A DNA stretch of 64,000 nucleotides from Methanofollis ethanolicus (GTDB lineage: Archaea > Halobacteriota > Methanomicrobia > Methanomicrobiales > Methanofollaceae), in assembly GCF_001571385.1 (NCBI RefSeq), contig NZ_BCNW01000001.1:2108001-2172000 (forward strand). The letters run 5' to 3'. Positions 59,496 through 64,000 of this stretch are shown here, in pieces. Each line of letters opens with the position of its first letter. The stretch's first letter is position 1. Position numbers and translations under genes: made by a program. The notes under the pieces are model-generated. The model worked only from the letters and a program-made list of their open reading frames with translations. It did not search any database and was not told the origin of the DNA.

Positions 59496-60953
59496 ATGGG
59501 AATATCCTTTGAGATCCTCCAGAAGGACATCGCCGCGCGCGCAGGCAGGCTGAAAGTGGGGGAGAAGACCATCAGGACGCCGGCCCTCCTCCCCGTCGTC
59601 AACCCGCACCTCCCCCTCGTCACGCCGCGGGAGATGCAGGAGATGGGCGTCGAGGCGATCATCACCAACGCCTACATCTTCTCGAAGAGCGCCGAGTACC
59701 GGGAAAGAGCCCTCTCCGAGGGCCTGCACAAGGTCCTCGACTTCGACGGCGTCATCATGACCGACTCTGGTTCATTCCAGTTGATGGTCTACGGCGGCGT
59801 CGAGATCACAAACCTGGAGACGGTCAGCTTCCAGAAGGCGATCGGGTCGGATATCATCGTGCCCCTCGACATCCCGACGACGCCCGACGCCGACCGCGAG
59901 CGTGCGGAGAAGGAACTCGCGATCACTCTCTCCCGTATCCGCGAGGCGAGGGAGCACCTCGGCCCTGACGCCCAGATGGCCGGACCCGTCCAGGGCGCCC
60001 TCTTCCCCGACCTGCGGGAGAGGTCGGCCCGGGCCGTCCAGGAGATCGGTTTCGACTTCTGCCCGGTCGGCGCCGTCGTCCCCCTGATGGAGAACTACCG
60101 GTACAAGGACCTCGTCGACGTCGTCCTCGGCGCGAAGAAGGGCCTCTCCCCCGCCACCTGCGTCCACCTCTTCGGCGCCGGCCACCCCTCCATGCTCGCC
60201 CTGGGTGCTGCGATGGGCTGCGACATCTTCGACTCCGCGGCCTACGCCCTCTTTGCGAAGGACGGCCGGTACCTCACCACCTACGGGAGCCTGAAGATCG
60301 ACGAACTCTCCGAACTCCCCTGCCCCTGCCAGGTCTGCCGGAGCCACACGGCCGAGGAACTGAAGAAGAGCCCTGACAGGGTGCGTCTCCTCGCCCTCCA
60401 CAACCTCTATGTCACCCTCGCCGAGATCGCGAGGATCAGGCAGGCGATCACCGACGGCACCCTCTGGGAACTCCTGGACCTCCGGTGCCGGAGCCACCCG
60501 CGCCTCCTCGAAGGCTACCGCGAGTTCCTGCGCCAGGCACAGGACCTGGAAGAGCAGGACAATGTCTCGAAGAGACGGTTCTTCTACCAGGGCTCGGAGA
60601 GTTGCATGCGGACCGAAGTCGTGCGCTACCACGCGATGGTCGAGCGCTTCACCCTCGGCCCCCGCGTCCTTGTCGCGATGGCAGGGAAGGCGCCGGGCGA
60701 CTACGACGACATCCTCTTCTTCAAACCGCCCTTCGGGCCGTACCCGGAGGGCCTCTCCGAGACCTTCCCGATCGGGCAGTCCGAGGTCCCGTCCTGGGAC
60801 GAGGATATGATGCGGGCCGGGTGCCGCGGCATCGCGCGCCTCGTCGAGACCCACCCGGAGAGCACGGTATCCGTTCTCTGTCCGGTCGAATGGGCTGCGT
60901 TCGTGCGGGGCGAACTCCCCGGCGTGGAGGTGCTGAATGCCGACACAATTTGA
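59496..60953 (+). CDS. tgtA: tRNA-guanine(15) transglycosylase
   Basis: A 485-residue archaeal transglycosylase that swaps guanine-15 of tRNA for preQ0 in the D-loop. It has the catalytic [13 protein letters not shown] (Asp nucleophile), [14 protein letters not shown], and the zinc motif CPCQVC with a downstream His. The C-terminal extension carries additional tRNA-binding domains, giving the long archaeal form, but the chain is about 100 residues shorter than PUA-bearing TgtA; the PUA lies in ArcS encoded next. The start directly abuts the AMMECR1 stop. Its 3' end overlaps arcS by 17 nt. Confidence 0.95.
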   Translation: MGISFEILQKDIAARAGRLKVGEKTIRTPALLPVVNPHLPLVTPREMQEMGVEAIITNAYIFSKSAEYRERALSEGLHKVLDFDGVIMTDSGSFQLMVYGGVEITNLETVSFQKAIGSDIIVPLDIPTTPDADRERAEKELAITLSRIREAREHLGPDAQMAGPVQGALFPDLRERSARAVQEIGFDFCPVGAVVPLMENYRYKDLVDVVLGAKKGLSPATCVHLFGAGHPSMLALGAAMGCDIFDSAAYALFAKDGRYLTTYGSLKIDELSELPCPCQVCRSHTAEELKKSPDRVRLLALHNLYVTLAEIARIRQAITDGTLWELLDLRCRSHPRLLEGYREFLRQAQDLEEQDNVSKRRFFYQGSESCMRTEVVRYHAMVERFTLGPRVLVAMAGKAPGDYDDILFFKPPFGPYPEGLSETFPIGQSEVPSWDEDMMRAGCRGIARLVETHPESTVSVLCPVEWAAFVRGELPGVEVLNADTI

Positions 60954-62571
60954 GGTGAGGGGACGGGACGGCCTTGGCCGTTCCGGTCTCTTCTCGGTGG
61001 ACGACAGCACGTACCAGACGCCTCTCCCCCTCGACATGGAGGAGATCTACCCCGAACTCGCCGCCCTCCACCACGCAAATGTCCCCCTCTCTGCAGACCC
61101 GGAGTTTGCGCGGGAGTATCTCGTCCAGCCAGGCGGCGAGGCCGTCATCGTCCACCCCGCCCTCGGCGGCGGCGAGTCGGGACAGTGCGCGGTCGTCGCC
61201 AACTGGCACACCACCCTCGCCAACGCGCGGAACATGGTCGGCCATCTGGCCGCCCTCAGGGAGAAGGTCCCGCCGGACGCGGCATGGTATGCTCCGGCCG
61301 CGGCCCTCCCCTCGAATGCGTGCTTCCTTGTCTACCTGGGCTTCGACCTCTTCGACTTCACGGCCGTCGACCTCATGACCGCCCGCGGCCTCTTCTGCAC
61401 CCCCGAAGGGGAGTTCCCGTTCGCGGAGATCGAAGAGGGCTCCTGCTCCTGCGCCGGGTGCGCGAAAGGAGACCTCGGCCTCCACAACCGTCTCGCCCTC
61501 CGGGCCGAGTGCGCCACAGTGCGGCGGTTCATCGCCGGCGGGCAACTTCGGGAACTGATGGAGCAGCGCTGCCGGATGGACCCGGACCAGGTCACCGCCC
61601 TGCGCCTCCTCGACCAGGAGTATCATATCACCGAGGAAGCGGCGCCCGCGGCGCGTGCCGTCAGGCTGCGCGCGAACTCGGCCGAGTCGATGTACAGGCC
61701 CGAGGTGAAGCGTTTTGCCGAGCGGGTGATCGGGCGCTATGTCCCGCCGAGGAACGACGTCGCCGTCCTCCTCCCCTGCGCGGTGCGCAAACCCTACTCC
61801 TCGTCGCAGAGTCACCAGCGCTATATCGCCGCCATCGCCGGCCGCGCCCACGAGGTGATCATCACCTCGCCCCTGGGCGTCGTGCCGCGCGAGGTCGAGG
61901 CCGTCTACCCGGCAGGCCACTATGACGTCCCGGTGACCGGGTACTGGGACCACGAGGAGTGCGCCTTCCTCTCCGACATCCTCACCCGCTACCTGCAGGC
62001 GCACCCGTACGGGAGGGTGATCGCCCACCTCGAAGGCGGGGCCCTGAAGGTCGCGGAGATGGCGGCCGGGGCATGCGGGATCGAACTCGAGTGCACCTGC
62101 ACCGGCCACCCGACGTCCCCCGCCTCCCTGCGCGCCCTCGACGAGGCCCTCGACGGCGAGAGAAAGATGAGGACCACACCGGTCGCCGGCGTCCTCTCCT
62201 GGCAGTTCGGCGAACAGGTCGAGACGAAAGGGATGCAGGTCAAGGGGAAACCCCGGCGGCAGGCGGTCTTCAAGGGGAAGACCCTTCTCTATAACATCGA
62301 CCCCGGGACAGGCCTGTACAAGCCCACCTTCGAGGGCTGGGAGTATCTCAGCGGTTACCGCGTCCGGATCGACGCCTTCGTCCCGCACGGGGACGTGCTG
62401 GCGCCGGGCGTGATGGATGCCGACCCCGCGATCAGACCGGGCGACGAGGTGCTCGTCGCCGGTCCCTCGGCCCTGGCGACCGGGCGGGCGATGATGGGTG
62501 CGTCGGACATGGTCAGGTCCCACCGCGGCATAGCGGTGAAAGTGCGTAAAGTAAAGTGCATCGAACGCTAA
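60937..62571 (+). CDS. arcS: Archaeosine synthase ArcS
   Basis: A 544-residue enzyme that acts on preQ0-tRNA made by TgtA; ArcS family members add lysine (later cleaved by a radical SAM partner) or an amidino group to give archaeosine. The signature [17 protein letters not shown] (the PCxxKPYxxSxxH motif) is intact near residue 280, and zinc cysteines CSCAGC lie near 170. The C-terminal third is a PUA domain ([17 protein letters not shown] onward and [20 protein letters not shown]). Translation starts inside tgtA, which couples the two. Confidence 0.93.
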   Translation: MPTQFEVRGRDGLGRSGLFSVDDSTYQTPLPLDMEEIYPELAALHHANVPLSADPEFAREYLVQPGGEAVIVHPALGGGESGQCAVVANWHTTLANARNMVGHLAALREKVPPDAAWYAPAAALPSNACFLVYLGFDLFDFTAVDLMTARGLFCTPEGEFPFAEIEEGSCSCAGCAKGDLGLHNRLALRAECATVRRFIAGGQLRELMEQRCRMDPDQVTALRLLDQEYHITEEAAPAARAVRLRANSAESMYRPEVKRFAERVIGRYVPPRNDVAVLLPCAVRKPYSSSQSHQRYIAAIAGRAHEVIITSPLGVVPREVEAVYPAGHYDVPVTGYWDHEECAFLSDILTRYLQAHPYGRVIAHLEGGALKVAEMAAGACGIELECTCTGHPTSPASLRALDEALDGERKMRTTPVAGVLSWQFGEQVETKGMQVKGKPRRQAVFKGKTLLYNIDPGTGLYKPTFEGWEYLSGYRVRIDAFVPHGDVLAPGVMDADPAIRPGDEVLVAGPSALATGRAMMGASDMVRSHRGIAVKVRKVKCIER

Positions 62572-62612
62572 CCTCATGAAGCAAGAGTCATTTGACATTG
62601 GAGTGGTAGAGT

Positions 62613-63461
62613 TTGTATCTGGTTGAGGAGGCAACACAGCTCGCAGATAAAGTGTTCCAGATGTGGATCCACGCGCCCCAGGTGGCGCGGCACGCCCGGG
62701 CCGGGCAGTTCCTGGTTATCAGGATCGACGAGACCGGTGAGAGGATCCCCATCACCATCTCGGCAGTGAAAGGGGACTCGGTACGGGTCATCTTTATGAC
62801 CATCGGCAAGACCACCGAGCACCTTTCCACCCTGAAGAAGGGCGACGCCATCAGGGACGTCGTCGGGCCGCTCGGCACGCCGAGCGATATCAAAAAATAC
62901 GGCACCGTCGTCGTCATCGGCGGCGGCGTGGGTGTCGCGAGCACCCCGATCATCGCTCGTGAGGCGAAGGAAGCCGGAAACCATGTCATCGGGATCATCG
63001 GGGCGAGGAACAAGGACCTCCTCATCCTCGAAGACGAGATGAAGGAGGCCTGCGATGAACTCTTCATCACCACCGACGACGGGAGCAAGGGCATCCACGG
63101 CTTCGCAAGCACCGTCCTCGACCAGCTCCTCAAGGAGCGGGAACTGGGGTGTGTCTGGATCATCGGCCCGGCCATCATGATGAAGGTGACCTCGGGCGTG
63201 ACGAAGCCGTACGGCGTCAAGACCTTTGTCTCCCTCAACCCGATCATGGTCGACGGCACAGGGATGTGCGGGTCGTGCCGGGTGACGGTCGGCGGCGAGA
63301 CGAAGTTCGCCTGTGTCGACGGACCCGAGTTCGACGCCCACCAGGTCGATTTCGACGGTCTCATGCAGAGGCAGAGGATGTACGTCGACGAGGAGAAGGA
63401 GGCGCTCGAACACTTCCACCACCCTCATGGCGGCTGCGGGTGCTGCGGCGGTGAGCACTGA
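62613..63461 (+). CDS. Sulfide dehydrogenase/NfnA-like FAD and 2Fe-2S subunit
   Basis: A 282-residue ferredoxin-NADP reductase-type subunit (SudB/NfnA) that carries FAD and one 2Fe-2S cluster. FAD is bound through RIPITISAV and VIGGGVGVASTPI; the cluster cysteines are in TGMCGSCRVTV and KFACVDGPEF. A Cys- and Gly-rich tail (GGCGCC) follows. It overlaps by one base with the next gene, which encodes the large subunit, so together they probably pass electrons between NADPH and ferredoxin or sulfur compounds. Translation begins at TTG 62613, chosen because it matches the family N-terminus (YLVEEATQLADKV); the upstream ATG at 62576 is out of frame. Confidence 0.85.
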   Translation: MYLVEEATQLADKVFQMWIHAPQVARHARAGQFLVIRIDETGERIPITISAVKGDSVRVIFMTIGKTTEHLSTLKKGDAIRDVVGPLGTPSDIKKYGTVVVIGGGVGVASTPIIAREAKEAGNHVIGIIGARNKDLLILEDEMKEACDELFITTDDGSKGIHGFASTVLDQLLKERELGCVWIIGPAIMMKVTSGVTKPYGVKTFVSLNPIMVDGTGMCGSCRVTVGGETKFACVDGPEFDAHQVDFDGLMQRQRMYVDEEKEALEHFHHPHGGCGCCGGEH

Positions 63462-64000
63462 TGACCGGGGTCTCAGAGCACGTTAAGGACTTCAACGAAG
63501 TCAACAAGGGGCTTTCCGAGGAGAACGCCGTCCTTGAGGCACTCAGGTGCATGAACTGCGTGCGGCCGAGTTGCGTGAAGGGTTGCCCGGTCTGCATCGA
63601 CATCCCGGCATTCGTCCAGAGGGTCGCAAACAGGGACTTCGCGGGCGCGGCAGAGGTCGTCAAGAAGGACAACATGCTCCCGGCGATCTGCGGTCGTGTC
63701 TGTCCGCAGGAGACCCAGTGCGAGGGAGCGTGCATCCTCTCGAAGAAGGAGAAACCGGTCGCTATCGGCGCGCTCGAACGCTTTGTCGCCGACCGGGAGA
63801 GGGAACACGGGGTGACGACCCCGGAGGTCGCCGCCCCGACCGGAAAGAAGGTGGCGGTCGTCGGTTCAGGCCCGGCAGGCCTCACGGCTGCGGCCGAACT
63901 TGCACGCATGGGTCATGCGGTCACGGTCTTTGAGTCCCTCCACGAGGCCGGCGGCGTGCTGATGTATGGCATTCCGAACTTCCGTCTCCCGAAAGAGATC
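63461..64000 (+). CDS. NADPH-dependent glutamate synthase/NfnB-like flavoprotein (partial, runs off right edge)
   Basis: The first 180 residues of the larger subunit (GltA/SudA/NfnB family). Two 4Fe-4S cysteine sets appear: CMNCVRPSCVKGCPVC and CGRVCPQETQCEGAC. The FAD-binding Rossmann motif is VAVVGSGPAGLTAAAELA followed by GGVLMYGIPNFRLPK. The start ATG overlaps the upstream stop by one base (TGATG). In methanogens this pair is found in place of glutamate synthase or as a bifurcating transhydrogenase; the electron partners cannot be decided from the part visible. Confidence 0.9.
   Translation, partial: MTGVSEHVKDFNEVNKGLSEENAVLEALRCMNCVRPSCVKGCPVCIDIPAFVQRVANRDFAGAAEVVKKDNMLPAICGRVCPQETQCEGACILSKKEKPVAIGALERFVADREREHGVTTPEVAAPTGKKVAVVGSGPAGLTAAAELARMGHAVTVFESLHEAGGVLMYGIPNFRLPKEI

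Noticed and set aside
60721-62637. 638-residue minus-strand open frame
   Set aside because: Antisense to arcS and the end of tgtA, no motif, no ribosome binding site.

Overview
The window is about 62% GC, densely coded and clearly archaeal. It looks like a hydrogenotrophic methanogen of the Methanomicrobiales (Methanoculleus/Methanofollis-like). Supporting markers are a hypusinated aIF5A, two PAN-type proteasomal ATPases, ABCE1, pelota, RqcH, MBF1, archaeosine enzymes TgtA and ArcS, archaeal RNase P RNA, an archaeal-type triosephosphate isomerase and a hydrogenase maturation protease. Many starts lie 20-35 nt after a TATA-like box with no ribosome binding site, as expected for leaderless archaeal mRNAs. 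The genus is an inference and was not tested.

Layout. 0-2.7 kb: partial Fe-S cluster protein, a decayed wrbA, a membrane glycosyltransferase, a thioredoxin. 2.7-8.1 kb: phosphate module, with an AbrB-PhoU regulator divergent from pstS, a fused pstC-pstA, pstB and phoU. 8.5-14.7 kb: ferritin-like protein, ACT-metallo-beta-lactamase fusion, two methyltransferases, a SET protein, cyclophilin and a HEAT protein. 15.4-19.8 kb: mutS-mutL. 19.9-24 kb: poorly understood membrane and lipoprotein genes, including a regulator with a perfect operator. 24.3-32.7 kb: SelB-like factor, NDP-forming acyl-CoA ligase, CorA, DUF389, HTH-TiaS-like protein, homoserine dehydrogenase and ACT subunit. 33-36.5 kb: glycine-betaine-type ABC transporter and hydrogenase protease. 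36.8-41.6 kb: DUF169, NAD kinase, IMPase-like phosphatase, aIF5A, agmatinase, then two gene relics. 41.7-47 kb: ribosome rescue and recycling island (ABCE1, EMC6-like, RqcH, pelota). 48.1-57.4 kb: FKBP, CYTH, phosphoesterase, radical SAM, DUF126, two PANs, MBF1, TpiA, CBS regulator. 57.8-64 kb: lipoprotein, RNase P RNA, AMMECR1, tgtA-arcS and the start of an Nfn-like flavoprotein pair.

The gaps between genes are not empty. A GC-rich modular repeat family occupies at least seven of them (8.1-8.4, 15.1-15.4, 24.1, 36.6, 47.0-47.9, 53.4-54.35 and 57.5 kb). One module is a GC-clamped stem whose tip is sometimes a short hairpin that changes sequence between copies while keeping its pairing. Two copies of a roughly 275-bp module lie in opposite orientation around a 5.9-kb gene block (47.8-53.7 kb), which could therefore invert. 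No transposase, CRISPR array, tRNA or rRNA gene was recognised.

Functional links: phosphate uptake with its regulators; polyamine supply (agmatinase) beside the hypusine protein aIF5A; NAD kinase beside a likely NADP phosphatase; three proteins acting on stalled ribosomes side by side; and archaeosine synthesis translated from overlapping genes.
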